Source of the DNA: Rutidosis leptorrhynchoides
Lineage: Eukaryota > Streptophyta > Magnoliopsida > Asterales > Asteraceae
Assembly: GCF_046630445.1 (NCBI RefSeq)
Contig: NC_092341.1
Span: forward strand, 218,517,501-218,581,500
DNA length: 64,000 nt
Direction of reading: 5' to 3'
This document shows positions 35,929-49,271 of this stretch, in pieces. Position 1 is the first letter of the stretch; each line of letters opens with the position of its first letter. The notes under the pieces are model-generated. The model made no database searches and was not told the DNA's origin. It saw only the letters and a program-made list of their open reading frames with translations. Made by a program: the position numbers and the translations under genes.

Positions 35929-35930
<2 letters not shown>

Positions 35931-36004
<74 letters not shown>

Positions 36005-36010
36005 TATATA
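35931..36010. repeat. TA dinucleotide microsatellite in solo LTR E
   Basis: About 35 uninterrupted TA units followed by a short interrupted run. Confidence 0.9.
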
Positions 36011-37077
36011 TACACTTTTAATACTTTTAATATTTTCTTAGTCCGTAGTTAGCAGTCCGATGTTAGTGGTCCACAATTAGTTGCTTAAATAAAATAAATA
36101 AAGACCCCATCGTATTCGTATGGATCATAATTAATCTCGACCCATGGTACCATGTTGTCAAGTGACGTGTTGCGTACATAAAGTACCGTGTTTTCAAATG
36201 ACGTGTTGCGTACAATCATGAGGTCTTATGATTAATCTTCTCGTGTTGTTTACGGGTGGTCCTGAAATATATAAAATCAAATCATAAGTAAATATATATT
36301 AAATATTATGTTAATTAGCCAAGATATGATTAATCCGATTTTGTCATAATATGATATATTACAGGTCTTGAAGTGTTTTTAAAAATCAAATTAGAAGGAT
36401 CTATTTAGTTTGCGAACAAGTTTGAAATCACTCAAACTATGTTTTTGTTGTTAAAATTTTACAACACAAAATAAGATAGCTATATAAATATGAATCGAAT
36501 AAGGTTATGAATAAGGTTACTACCTCAAGTTACTTGGACAAAGCTACTGGAAAAGGTAAGAAAAATCTTGGAATCAAAAGAGTGGTGGAGTGGGATTGAA
36601 AGATTGGAAGTAATCTCCTTAAAATCGGATGACTATATTGATACGTTCTTGAGTAGGTAAATGAAGAGAGATTAGGGAGTGAATTAACTTGAAAGAAAAT
36701 TGGAAATGAAATTGTATGTGTGTGTGTGTGCAAAATAGCATGATTATGGGATGGATATATAGGATATTTAGTTTGTTTTCTTGCACAAAAGTCACACATG
36801 AGGTTAAATGGCTGGTTCCCACATGTAACATCATGTCTAGTGGCTGATCATTGAAGTTTATTGTTGGTATATACCAATAGTAAATACGTATAGAAGCTGG
36901 GTATGATACGGTTACATATACCCTAGATATACTTGTAGAAATTTTGAGGAATCGGAACGAGAATTCAAATATGGACGGGTTTATAACTGTAAAAGAGGCT
37001 CAAAACTGGGCTTTTATTTTTGGGTCAAACCGGGCCAAAATAAAATTTTAAGACATTTTTAATAAAGCAATGTTAGC

Positions 37078-37158
37078 CAGGGGCTCTGCCCCTTGGACCT
37101 CGCCAGGGGTTGCCACCCCTTGGACCCCGCTTATCGGGGGCGCTGCCCCCGAACCCCC
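37078..37158. repeat. GC-rich hairpin cluster in solo LTR E
   Basis: Three successive short palindromes: GGGGCTCTGCCCC, GGGGTTGCCACCCC and GGGGGCGCTGCCCCC, spaced by CTTGGACC(T/C)CGC. They stand out strongly from the AT-rich surroundings. Similar GC-rich phrases are common in plant repeats. Confidence 0.75.
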
Positions 37159-40100
37159 GTCATAATCAAGATAAGTTCAAACAAGTGTGCACTCCACACT
37201 TCCCCAAACTTGTTCGATATTTATCAAGATTATTTTGGTTACAAATTAATCCCATTACACTTAAATCATATTGGTGACACAGATCACCAACACATTATAG
37301 ATTGTAAGTATATATGTCAAAGAACGTTACATATAGTTATCGTTTTGAAAACTTAAGTTAGTGGTCTCAAAGTATACTTATAACTCATTGTTGTTAGTTC
37401 ACAATGAAATGTTAAACCATCCTTAAATCATGTTAAATATGTATAGATATGTACATATACATAATCGTATAATTATCGTGTGTTATATAGTTCGTGATAT
37501 CATCGGTCAAATTGGACGGTCAAACGTTGTGTGAAACTCTTTTCAAAAACATAAGTCTCAACAGTTTGGATTGCTTATCATGTTGGTAAGGTTTATTTTA
37601 TGTAAATATTAATCTCATAAGTATAAAACGATCGGAAAAATCCGGGTCGTTACAGTGGCCTAAACGGAAAATCATCTACTCAAACCGAACTAACTGAAAA
37701 TCAACTTTCCAGTAGCCCAGGTGGCCTGATCAGATACGAAAAACAGTAGGTAAGTGCTCCGGTGGGGTTCTTGGTGCTTGATGCTCATCACTGTTCTCAT
37801 TCTTGATGCTTGTAGCTTCAAGTGTACAACTCGTTGATGGTTTAGCATCACTTTTGACCAAGATTCACCATCAATACACAATATGTTAAGACCAAGTAAT
37901 AACACAACTCATTCATGAGTCTTAGATGGATGATGAACCAAGGTTACATCATATCCTTAGTCTTAACACAATTTCAATTCACAATAACAACTAAAGTTAC
38001 AATCTTTACATTAATTCAACAAGTATAAGCACAATCCAAGTCTAAAGAGGTGATGGAACCCTAAACTAGAGAGCTTGGATCCATTTCACACAAGTTACAA
38101 GGTTGCAAAGCTAGAAAGCTTGAACCTTTAAGTGTTCTTGAAGATCTTGAAGCATAAAGCTTGGATCTTTAAGATATATGAAGATAACAAACACAAGTTT
38201 GAATCTTTTTCACAAAACAACATGATCAAAGCAAAAAGAACTTAGATCTAACAAAAAGATATGAAGATCCAAGCTAGAAAGCTTGCATCTTGATTGTTCT
38301 TGAAGATCTTGAAGCATAAAGCTTGGATCTTGAAGATGCATGAAGATTACAAACAAAAGTTTGAATCTTTACCATAAAATAGAAAGATTAAAGTATAAAA
38401 GAAGTAGATCTACAAAAGATATGAAGATTCAAGCTAAAAAGCTTGAATCTTCCATGTTCTTGAAAGATTCATGCTTGAATCAACAAGATATAAGTAAGAT
38501 CAAAGCTAAAAGGAACTTTGATCTCCATAAAATGATGATGATGATCATGAATTTGAAAAGAAAAAGAAGAAGGAAAAGAAGACTTACAAGTAATGCTAGA
38601 AAGGAAAGAAAGAAAGAAAGAACAAGTGTGCGAAAAACCAAAATGATCAAGTGTGAAAATGAGGGACTAAAGGCTAGTATTTATAGGCAAATAAAATGAC
38701 ATGGATTGGTGACATGGCACCCCTTGGTGCCGTGATTTTGAGGGGAGGGGGAGGGAGACACCATGTTGCTTTATGGATCATGGTTGTCTAAAGTGTGTTC
38801 TTATGCTAGAATCCTAAGTGACCATATGGATAATCCTTATCCATTATGCTAGTATGACTCATTAATTAATTAATTAATTTATTATTTATTTATTATTATG
38901 GGTCACTAGTGATAATACTTGGGCTAATTAATTGGGTCACTAGCTAGAGTAGGGTGGGCTTGAGCCCAACAAGGTAGAAAGTCCAACAAGACTAACTATT
39001 GGGCTTTAGCAATTAAATAAATAAAATTAAGCATCCAAAAGCCCAGGTAATTATTATTATAAAATAATAATTAATATTTCGCAGTCCAAAAGTTCCGGTT
39101 CTGACAAAAGTCAAACGTGCGCGCAGTCCGCGGTTTATTCGTAACGGCAAGTAACACTAACGGTTATAAAGCATCCAATGGACAAGTTAAGCATTCCACA
39201 TACACCAAGGCATGTTTTTAAGCATATATGAATATAAAACATGTGTGCCAAGGTTCCAGAGTAATAAAGTAACACAGTACGCACAAATACGCAGTTTCGC
39301 TAAAATACAAGGCATAAAAGCAAGTCGAAAAAGTCAGGTCGTTACATTACCCACCTGTTAATGGAAATTTCGTCCCGAAATTTAAGGAGTGACTACAAAT
39401 GGTACCGTATTTAAATAAGAAGTAGTGTATCAAGGTTCCGTGAGACTCGTGGGCTCAGAAGTGAGTTATTTACCTCGAAAGGTACTTGGGCGTATAAAAG
39501 TAAGAATAGGTATATGCCATTAAGTAAGTCCCTTGTCCTAAGAGATCAACAAGTTGATTTTGTTTCTTGCTATCATGAATATGTCATCCGAATATATATA
39601 CCCACAAAAGGAAATTTGATGTTTTTAGCCTTACAGGCATTTTCAGTAAGCTGGATGCATGAAATGCATCATGAATGTTACCAAACTCATTTAAAACATC
39701 GAGCGTTTATGTCGCAATATAAAGCTGACAGGTGGAATGGAAAACATGGTGATCACAACTATGCGATTTGATGTATAGATAGTGTTGGCCACGGATTTCA
39801 CTAACCCCTAAATTTCGGAGGGAGACCATAGGCATACAGAACCCGATATTTAAGAACGTTTCATTTGACTAAATGAATTAAAATTTTTAGCTGAAAGTGA
39901 CTAATCGGACTTATTTGAAATGCAAGCCATAATTATCTATAGTGTCTTCAGGACGGTCTGAATGAACAATGAAGTATATCACCTTAGTTTACCATACTAC
40001 AGGTGAACAGTTCCATAATGTAACTTTTTCCTTTCAGTTACATGTTGGGGTTAGGGTTAACATTAACTAGAACAACATATAGTTGCAACCGGCGAAGGAA

Positions 40101-40749
40101 GGAATGTGTGGAGTAACCATATCCGTGTTACAGACGTTTTAAGCAGTCCCTTCCAAGAGGATAACAAGATTCATAGATTCTTAAGGTATCTTATGTTACA
40201 TTTCTAAAAGAAAATCGCAAAAAAGGTGTGGTCCTTGAACGAGAGTGAATTCTCCGAACAGTTCGTTCTGAATTTATCCTTATACTTAAGGGGATGCGCG
40301 GATGTGAAGATACGTGAACTCCTGGTCATAAAGAATGATTTACTCCAAGTTAAGAGAATCTCCAACAATGATTTCCCGTACCTCAACATAATGAATCCTA
40401 GAGATGACGTTTACGAGGGTGTTGCGATTAGCCGTGAAATATTGAGAGTAGAAACCTAACTAGTTCCTTTCCTACAATCGGGTAAACACTGAGTGTACAT
40501 CAGAAGACTGATTTATCGGCTCGCGTTTTTGCCAAGTCTAACCTTAAGAGGAACATTTCATGAGCGCAAAGACTTCTTAATATATATATATTTTTTTAAA
40601 TCTGCCACCCAAAGTGGCTCAAGTGTTTTTAACAAGGATTTTAATAGTAAGCTTCATCCCTAACGGAGGGCGAGAAGAAGTGTGATCCATACATGGTGTA
40701 GCTTAATATGAAAACCTTTAAAATCAACCAAGGAAGTTTTGAAAAACCT

Positions 40750-42250
40750 TTAAACGTTTGATGTGACAACATAAACGGAACGAAGTTCTTAGTAAATTTA
40801 GAAATATGTACAACGTGTACCATTTTGCATAAAACTATTTGACTTAAGTTAAACAACTCATTAAAGGAGCGATTGTTAAATAATTTGAAGGTATAACTTA
40901 GTAGGTATTAACCAAAATAAGTAAGGGTAAATTTGTTAACTTAATTATATATATACATATATGATTTTATAAATCGCGTAAGTGACTGAAAAATTTTATT
41001 ACTTTCATTTGTCCATAATCTCGTGCGGACCGCACAAATAAGCAACGTGTAAAATCAAAATATTTTGATAAATATAGTTTTTCGTATTTCAGAGGTTATG
41101 AGTTGAAAAAGGTCGAGTGAAAAATCTTTGAATCATCGGTTGACATGTTACTAGGTAATGAAAACTAATGACTTAAATGTAGTTTTGAAAATTATCAGGA
41201 CCTAAGTCTTTGGCCCAAAAATGTTCACGTGCGAAGCCGTTGCTAAAAAGTGAGGTATGAAGGATAGAGCATGAGGATGAGAAGTTAATTGTTTCTTGAC
41301 TTTGCAAAAATGCCAAACAGGTTATGGCCAATATTAAAGTCGGAGTACTGATGATGTTAATATCGCTAGATGAGAATCCCTTGGAATAAGTCAGGACTTT
41401 AAGTTTTGTAAGATATAGCATCGCTCGGATAGGTGTGAAGGATAAGATCCCTAGGGTAACGCAGTAATTTTGAATGGTTTAAGTGTTGATGGATGCCCGA
41501 AGGCTCTGCATGACGTGGTAGTAAGTGCCTTCATCACATATACACCCATGAATCTCTCGGTTTCGATGGTTGTAAAGTCTCCATGAAGACTTGGATACGA
41601 ATAAGCAACGGAAATTTTATAAAAATCGTTTAAGGTGACAATGTAAGAAAAGAAACGAAGTTCTTAGCAAACTAGGGTTATGTGCAACACGTACCATTTT
41701 AAGGTAAAATATCTTTTGAATAAAAGCTTTGATTTGTAAAAGTGAAAGTAAAATTTCATGTGTACTAGTCAAAATAAGTAATTATTTAACATATACGGTT
41801 TCTAAAATTTGTACGAATGGCAATAAAATAAATTTTTATAAAACTTTGAGAGGATCGCACAGTAAAATAGTGTGTGTAAAATTTTGGCAAACAAATTTTC
41901 ATATTTCGGAGATTACAAGTTGGGAAAAGATCGAGTAAAAGATTTTTGAAAATTTCGGGTGACATTTGAGGTAATAAAAACTATTGAATTTAAATGTGGT
42001 TGATGACTTTTAGTAGGACATAAGTCCTTTGACCAAAAATGCTTAAGTGTGAAGTTGTTGCTTATAAGTGAGATACGAGTGGGAGAGTATGAGGATGGGA
42101 ATTAACTACCCATTGATTTTAGAAATTTCGAACTGGTACAACTAATATTGACGTAAGAAGGATGATGGTACGATTATCATCAAATAAGAAATCTCTCGGA
42201 GTAAGTTAGGATTTAGAGTCGCGTAAGAATGAGTATCAAATAAGATTCCT
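40750..42250. repeat. Diverged direct duplication, offset about 0.8-0.9 kb
   Basis: ACGAAGTTCTTAG.AAA...GTACCATTTT is at about 40778 and about 41656. The block AATGTNGTT...GACCTAAGTC.TTGGCC.AAAATG at about 41177 recurs at about 41992, and TAAGTCAGGACTTTA at about 41389 recurs as TAAGTTAGGATTTA at about 42203. Identity looks moderate. Confidence 0.65.
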
Positions 42251-44229
42251 GGCCAGTCCTTAAGATAGAATTTGAATTGCCGAAGTGACGGGATGCATTT
42301 TCCTTTATGTATCGTTGTGCAGGTTTGTCCATTGTATCGGTTCCTTTCATGGCTAGAAAGTGAGCAGATTTGGTGAGGCGGTCAATGATAACCCAGATGG
42401 TGTCATAACTGCCTATTGTTTTTGGTAGTCTTCAGGATGAAATCCATCGTCATCCCTTCCCATTTCCATTGTGGGATCTCGGGTTGTTGAAGTAACCCAG
42501 ATGGCTTCTGGCTCACCATTCTCGCGAGGTATACGAATAATATTCTTACTATAAATAACTTATGCTTTCATCCTTGAAAGCCAATCTGTTCCAACTATTT
42601 CATCAAAGCTTCCTATCTTGATGAGTATTAGGTTAATCCTAAAGTCCATTCCAACTAAATCTTATTATACTATCGCGAAAAATTTCATCAACCTTCTCAA
42701 ATAACATCTGCTTGTGCGTAGGTAACTAATCCTTTCCAACTACTACTATAAAACTTCCAAGTTTCGTCGGCATGAGGTCATCTCCAAATGACCCACCTGT
42801 TACTTATAAGATACTACCTTAAATCATTCCTCTATCTCTGCCAGATTATCATTACTTTGTCCTATAGAATACTTAACTCTTATGGTTGTTAATGGCTTAC
42901 TAGTCATAACGTTAAAGTTCTTAGATGTAAGGTTTCTATCACTCTAGTATTAACATCTCAGAGACAATAAACGTTGTGAAGAAATGCACCCTAACTAAAA
43001 TCAGGATCCATGCGAGTCTCCATAACTGAGATAACGATTGCTCTACCGCAAGTAAGTCCAAAGTTTTTCTATTTGAGAACTTTTTACTTAAGTGCCCAGG
43101 GTGTGTATATCTATAACAAATTTTCGGGTTATCAATTCTGCAATCCAGACACTTCTCTTTCAGTACCTAGGCTAAGTGCTTATTCCTACCTTTATCAGAC
43201 CGTAATGCGTTTACTCAAGTGGTTCCTACCAAAATTTCCTTTGAATCGCTTCATATTCCTTATATAGTAACATTGGGATTTCTGCATGATTTACGTCAAT
43301 ATAATCACGCTGGCCTGGCGTCATTATATTGTACTAAATCGTACGTTCATTCCAATATCACTCCATATGGTCAATGTAACGTGTTCACTTCAAGTTCTAC
43401 TCAATTCCACCTAACGGTGCCTTATCTATGCTATCTCAAAACAAAATCTACATAATTAATCTCACAGTTTCTCGGTGTGGGTGCGTAGGTTCCGTAGGTC
43501 ATGTATCTAAATGTCCCGAAACTTCTTCAAAATGTTCGGGTTCCGGTAATGTCGTTAGGTTCCTTTCTAGAAATTCAATATGGGTCTCGTGTCGAGTTGT
43601 ACGTGTAGCAAGTAGTAATACGATATGTTTCAAGGCGACTCCCAAGTCCTTGGGTATGGCTGAGCATCAGTAGAAGACACTATGACCTTGTGAAAGGAGA
43701 TGCCTTCCCGACTTCTCTAATTCCTAAGAGTGTTGGGGACCTATGTCCAGAAGTGTCGTTAGATCGTCGAGCAGTAGGGAAGAATGAAGGAGATAAGTGA
43801 CGATCATGAAAGCGTACGGGATACAGGTCATCTTGCGGGAAGTGAACAACCTTCTAATGTTCATACGTTGTACGTGGCTAATTAGAGTGAGCTCGGGGTG
43901 CGGTTATTCCAACAAGTCCTCACATATCACCTCCTCCGAGGATCAACTTTAGTGGGTGTGTAATCCGAGGGGTACTCATACTAGATTGCGTGAAGTAATG
44001 TTTCGATCTCCGGAATGGTGGAACGGTATTAACAGGCGGATTGCAATACTAATCCTTAGGGCTAGACGAGTGGAAAAGGGTTCAGAAAAACATCTGAACT
44101 AGGAAAGGTAAGTTTTCCAAGTCGGTATAGCGAATGGCAGACATGAAGCAAGCATGTAATCAGGCACTACAACAACCTAGGTTGTCTAAAACAGTACACA
44201 TCATGGCAATAATATCAACAGCGCTAAAC

Positions 44230-44400
44230 AGAAGTAACATGTGAAAGCAGATAGTAATCATGCAATAGCGGAAATAAGCCTACAGCAAGTTCGCATGGCG
44301 GTAAAGATAAGCAATAGCATGCAGTAAGATCATTAGCAGTAGCATGCAGTAGTAATAAGCAGTAACATGCAGTATTATAACACAGTAGCATGCAGAAGGT
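44230..44400 (-). repeat. CATGCAGTAG-type repeats in the D leader
   Basis: CATGCA occurs about five times in 150 bp (GCATGCAGTAAG, GCATGCAGTAGT, ACATGCAGTA, GCATGCAGAAGG and ATCATGCAATA). A related cluster lies at 53945-54045 in element C. Confidence 0.65.
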
Positions 44401-44499
44401 CCCGCAGAAACAAGTAAACAAGCAAGTTGTAGATTAGTCCTATTAGCGAATCCTACTTGGTCCGGTCTAGACTCACTAATGCAACCTAATTCCCTACAA

Positions 44500-44516
44500 C
44501 CAATGCTCTGATACCA
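44500..44516 (-). other. Element D primer-binding site
   Basis: On the minus strand TGGTATCAGAGCATTGG, two bases after the LTR end; complementary to initiator Met-tRNA. Confidence 0.8.
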
Positions 44517-45274
44517 ACTGTGACGCCCCGTACAAAACCATCGTGTATGGATCATCGACAACATGATCATTACAAGGTCAAACACTATATGCTGTTTGAA
44601 AACCAGTTTGCATTCGTAAAAAGATAGCGTTTTACAAAAGATGACTAGAAAACATTAACATGAGTACATGGTACAAAGGTCATTACAAAGCCATTGTTTT
44701 AAAATAACGTAAGTCACGAATGCAAAATAAAAGTTCCATGCTTGAGACATCTCTAAGTAATGCTGTGGAAATCTAATACAGCAGGTCCATAACATCAAGT
44801 CTATAACAGCAAGTCTAACAGCAAGTCTAACAGCGGAAGCAACAACGTCTATTAACCTGAGAAATACATGCTTAAAAAGTCAACACGAATGTTAGTGAGC
44901 TATAGTTTGTTTGTAATCAGTAATGTAATGTAGGCCAATAGATTTCAGTGCTTCAAACAAGCATTTCAAATCAGTAATTCAAATCAGTAAGATAAAGTAT
45001 ATGTATAACCGTGGGCACCCGGTAACTAGACTTAACGTTTATAACCCCCTGAAAGTACACTTGGCGAGTGCGTATGTTCACGAAGTATTAAACACCCGTT
45101 AAATGCTAGCGCGACTAGCCCGAGTGGGGATGTCAAACCCTATGGATCCATATCTAAGATTCGCGTTCACTGGTTCAAAGACCAATGACTAAACGTTACC
45201 GTGCTAAAGGGAATGTTTATGCCGTTATATAACCCACATACATATAAAGTTTTACTCGTGCCTAACACGTAAAA

Positions 45275-48161
45275 TGTGATGCCCCGTACAAAACCATCGT
45301 ATACGAATCATCAACAACAGGATCATTACAAGGTCAAGTACTACATGTGTTTTCAAAAAGAGCTTGCATTCAATAATAAAGTGATGTCTAAACCAACATC
45401 GAATGTTTTACAATCCAAAAGCAGGCTTCACTAAGTAGAAGCAAATAATAAGTGTATGTGACCACAACGGTCGTTACAAGTCATAGTTCAAAAGTACGAA
45501 AGTTTGAATGCAAAATAAAGTAGTTCATGCGTTGTCAACTCTAAGCAGCGGGTGTCTACAGCACAACAAGTACACAGCGGAAGTAAACCTTACGCACCTG
45601 AGAAAAACATGCTAAAAATGTCAACACAACGGTTGGTGAGCTATAGTTTAAGTATAACAGTAATGTAAGTAGGCCACAAGATTTCAGTGCTACAACGAGC
45701 GTTTCAAAAGTATGTAAAAGTATATGCTTAACCGTGGGCACTTGGTAACTAACTTAACGTTTATACCCCCTGAAAGTACACTTGGCAAGTGCGTATGATT
45801 ACGAAGTATTAATCACTAGTTAAATGCTAGCGCGACTAGCCCGAGTGGGGATGTCAAACCCTATGGATCCATATCTAAGATTCGCGTTCAAGGTTCAAAA
45901 ACCAATGATTAAACGTTACCGAGCTAAAGGGAATGTTTATGCTGTTGTATAACCCACACATATATAAGTTTTTAAGTACTCGTGCCTAGTATGTAAAACA
46001 TGAAACGTGCATGTATTCTCAATCCCAAATAGTTAAAGTAAAAAGGGATGCTATAACTCACAAAGATAATGTAGTCGTAAAGTCAGTTCGGAAAAGGTGT
46101 GCAAGTAATCGGTCCGAAGGTCCTCAACCTAAGTCAAATAGTACTAAGTCAGTAAATCATCCGAATAGGTTTAAAAGTATGTAAATAAGGTCTTATGGGT
46201 CATCATCATTCATCATCAAACAAAAGGCGTAAAGTAAGTTTCGTTCATGAAAGTAGTTTACAACAAAGGCCGAGTTCGGTCAGTCACCACGGCCTCTACA
46301 CCTACTGAAATAGGGTGAGACCAGTGGCCATGGCTCCGTATACGAGTTCTTTAAGTGTGGTAAAATTTACAGAAGCAAACTCGTCATCATTTGACCGTGG
46401 TGACGGTCTAAGTGCGAGTAGGTCAGAAATTTCTGCACAACGTTAAAAGGACATAGTGATGATCGGAGGGCCATAAATCCTAAACCGTAACTCGTATTAA
46501 GACAAGTCCTATATGAAAAGTTATCTACACGAACTGAGCTATCTGAAAATCAAGGTTACAGTAGCCCAGGTGTACTGGTCTGTTACAGAAACCAGAAAAA
46601 CAGAAACTATAACAGAAAACAGAAAAATAAATGGACATAGTGACGCTCGGAGGGCCATAGATTCTAAACCGTAACTCGGATTAAGACGAGTCTTATATGA
46701 AAAGTTATCTACTCGAAAAGTTCTATCTAAAAATCATGGTATCAGTAGCCCAGGTCTACTATTCTGTTACAGAAACAGCAGGTCAGTAGGTTTTGGACAG
46801 AAACAGTAAAACAGTAAGCAGAGAACAGGAAAGCAGAAAATAATGGGTTCCGGTGAGTTTGGTGCTTGATGTTCATCATGGTTCTCATCCTTGATGCCTA
46901 TAGCTTCAAGTGTACAACTCATTGATGTGTATACATCATTTTTACCATGGTTTGACCATTATAACCCAAGTGCAAGTCTAGGTAAAGTCATTAAGTTGAA
47001 TCATAAGTACTAACACTTGAATCTTTACTTTAGTGAAACCATAAGTTACAAAACTTTGATTATCAACTAGTAAAGTGTAATTAAAGTGCAAGAAGGATAG
47101 TGATAAACTAAATAAACAAGCAACAAGTTCATGAGTTTCATACTTTTAAAGATTCAAGCCTAGGTCTTGATCTTTAGAAAGTAAACTTTAAGTTTACTAA
47201 CATGAATGCATGTATGATTTTTAGAACTTATGAACTTTAAATCTTTAAAACACTAATTGTAGAACCATAAACTAGAAAGTTTAGATTCTTTGTTCTTGGT
47301 TCTTTACAACAAAAGATGAAAGTAACCAAGATTAGATGAAGATACAAGTTAGAAAACTTTATCCTTAACATCAATAAACAACTAGTAAGTAAACATTAAA
47401 CAAGAACAAGTAATGAAACTAGTAATATGATGATGAATGTTGTGGTTCTTAAGAGAGAAAGAGAAGAGAAAATAGTTCATGTTACTTACAAAGTAGAGAG
47501 AAAAATGAAAGAAAGAGAAGTAGCAAAGTGAAGTGTGTGTAAATGTGAGTGAATACTAGTAAATAAGTAGCAACAAAATTTGAAAATGAAACCCCCCCCC
47601 CCATTCCCCTAAAGTGGACGGCCAAAATGGTCTAAGGGAAGGGTTAAAATGCATTTTTCCATGTATGGGGAGAAGGTGTTTGTGTGGAATGGGAAAAGCT
47701 AAGTGCATGTGGGAATATTTACTAGCATGCTTAAGTGTTTATTATTAGTTTAAGCTAGCTATTCCAAGATTTATTTTAACAAATTACTTAGCATAACATT
47801 GGGCTTCTAGTAGTCCAACAAGGGGAGTAGGGTGGGCTTATAAGTCCAATATCATGAGTCCATTAACTTTGCCAAGCCCAAGTTCAAGTATTTAACAAAT
47901 AAATCCAATTAAAGCCCAAGTAACTAACTAATCACCATAGTTAATTAAAATGATTAATAAAATTAATCATGAATGTAAATAATACTTGAAAATATTATTC
48001 GTGTAAGTTCCGGGTGTCACAAAGATGTTTCGGGCATTAAAAAATCAAGTACGGGCAATCATGGCAACAAGTAAATGTAATAACATACATTCGTTTAAAT
48101 CACACGTATTAATAATAATAATTACTAATAAATAAATGTTGGAAAATCCAGGGTCGTTACA
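45275..48161 (-). repeat. Element C 3' (left) LTR
   Basis: 2887 bp. It carries CACCTGAGAAAAACATGCT...GTCAACACAACGGTTGGTGAG (about 45596) and GGGGATGTCAAACCCTATGG (about 45847). A poly-C run of about 13 (47588-47600) is roughly 10 bases shorter than in the other LTR. Confidence 0.92.
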
Positions 48162-48200
48162 TCACCCACCTGTTAAAGAAAATTTCGTCCCGAAATTTTA
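48162..48200 (-). other. Element C polypurine region
   Basis: On the minus strand AAAATTTCGGGACGAAATTT is followed by TCTTTAACAGGTGGGTGA and then the LTR start TGTAACGACC. It matches the same region in elements B and D. Confidence 0.7.
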
Positions 48201-49271
48201 AGCTGAGGTAGATGGAGGAGTCAGGAAAAGGTGAGGATACTTCCGCATCATTTGATCCTCTCGCTCCCAAGTAAACTCAGGTCCTCATTTGGCATTCCAT
48301 CGTACTCGGACGATCAGAATCTTGTTGCGCTTCAAAGTTTTGATCTCACGATACATAATTTCAACAGGTTCCTCCACAAAGTGGAGTTTGTCGTCAATCG
48401 TAAGTTCCTCAAGTGGTATGATAAGTTCGGGTGCAGCAAGACACTTCTTCAAGTTTGACACGTGGAAGGTAGGATGAACTGAACTCAATTGTGCTGGTAG
48501 ATCCAAACGGTAAGCAACGGGTCCAACATGTTCTAAGATCTCAAAAGGACCAATGTATCGTGGGTTTAACTTTCCACGTTTTCCAAAACAGATCACACCT
48601 TTCCAAGGTGCAACCTTTAACATTACACGATCACCAACGTTGAATTCAAAGTCCTTACGTCTAAGATCGGCATAACTCTTTTGGCGATCACGGGCAGTCT
48701 TAAGTCTAGCTTGAATCTGAGCAATCTTCTCCGTGGTTTCGTGGACTACCTCGGGTCCGGTGATTTACTTTTCTCCTACTTTAGCCCAACAAATAGGAGA
48801 TCGGCACTTACGGCCATACAACGCTTCAAAAGGTGCAGCATTAATGCTCGAGTGGTAACTGTTGTTGTACGAGAATTCGGCTAGTGGCAAATGCCTTTCC
48901 CAGGCCTTTTCAAAATCAATGACACATGCACGCAACATGTCTTCCAACGTCAGAATCGTTCGTTCACTTTGACCTTCAGTCTGAGGATGATAAGCAGTAC
49001 TCATGTCAAGACGTGTTCCCATGGCTTCTTGCAAAGAACGCCAAAATCTAGAGGCAAAACGGGGATCGCGATCTGAGATGATCGATAAAGGTACACCATG
49101 ACGTGACACAACCTCTTTGATGTATAGTTGAGCAAGTCTCTCCATCGTATCAGTTTCCTTCATCGCTAGAAAGTGTGCAGATTTAGTAAGGCGGTCAACA
49201 ATAACCCAAATAGTATCTTATCCGCCCACCGTCTTTGGCAGCTTGGTGATGAAGTCCATTGTTATCCTTTC
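48198..49271 (-). pseudogene. pol: Element C integrase (interrupted)
   Basis: Same frame as the upstream pol. It contains [113 protein letters not shown] and a chromodomain-like tail ([19 protein letters not shown]). Stops: TAA at 49218-49220, TAA at 48765-48767 and TGA at 48285-48287 (a CGA/AGA Arg position in relatives). It would be catalytically complete apart from these breaks: DDE residues and spacing are visible. Confidence 0.87.

Larger units (their letters stand above)
35012..37654 (-). mobile_element. Element E: solo LTR inserted in the left LTR of D
   Basis: 2643 bp, TGTCATAACCCG...CGGGTCGTTACA on the plus strand, with no internal region. Flanks GAGGC (35007-35011) and GTGGC (37655-37659) are a target duplication with one change; the uninterrupted copy in the right LTR of D reads GAGGC once. 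It carries the shared module in minus orientation (CACCTGAGAATAAACATGCTTAAAACGTCAACA.., about 35350), a long TA run (about 35931-36010) and a GC-rich hairpin cluster (37078-37158). Confidence 0.88.
33754..39346 (-). repeat. Element D 3' (left) LTR, split by solo LTR E
   Basis: LTR sequence at 33754-35011 and 37655-39346. It contains the words GGGGATGTCAAACCCTATGG (about 34348), GCATGTATTCTCAGTCCCAA (about 34506), and the block ACCTGAGAAATACATGC...GTCAACACGAATGTTGGTGAG (about 34078). A 119-codon plus-strand ORF at 38340 is repeated identically in the other LTR copy; it is low complexity and antisense, so I do not call it a gene. Confidence 0.85.
39347..44518 (-). pseudogene. Element D internal region: scraps of gag-pol, no RT
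   Basis: Minus-strand remnants: integrase core at about 42310-42480 (the equivalents of [11 protein letters not shown] and MDFI, in broken frames); two protease-end fragments at about 42575-42660 (GSFDEIVGTDWL-like) and about 42725-42790 (TKLGSFIVVVG-like). RT and RNase H should lie between integrase and protease but are absent. 39347-42300 is extra, non-coding sequence including a diverged tandem duplication (about 40750-42250). The leader side (about 44080-44518) matches that of element C, including the position where C starts its extra ORF. Confidence 0.65.

Noticed and set aside
38340-38699. Plus-strand ORF of 119 codons, repeated identically at 58262-58621
   Set aside because: Identical only because both lie in the two LTR copies of element D; Lys/Arg/Met-rich low complexity and antisense to the element.
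40226-40459. Plus-strand ORF of 77 codons in element D
   Set aside because: Antisense to the element, no recognisable domain, within decayed sequence.
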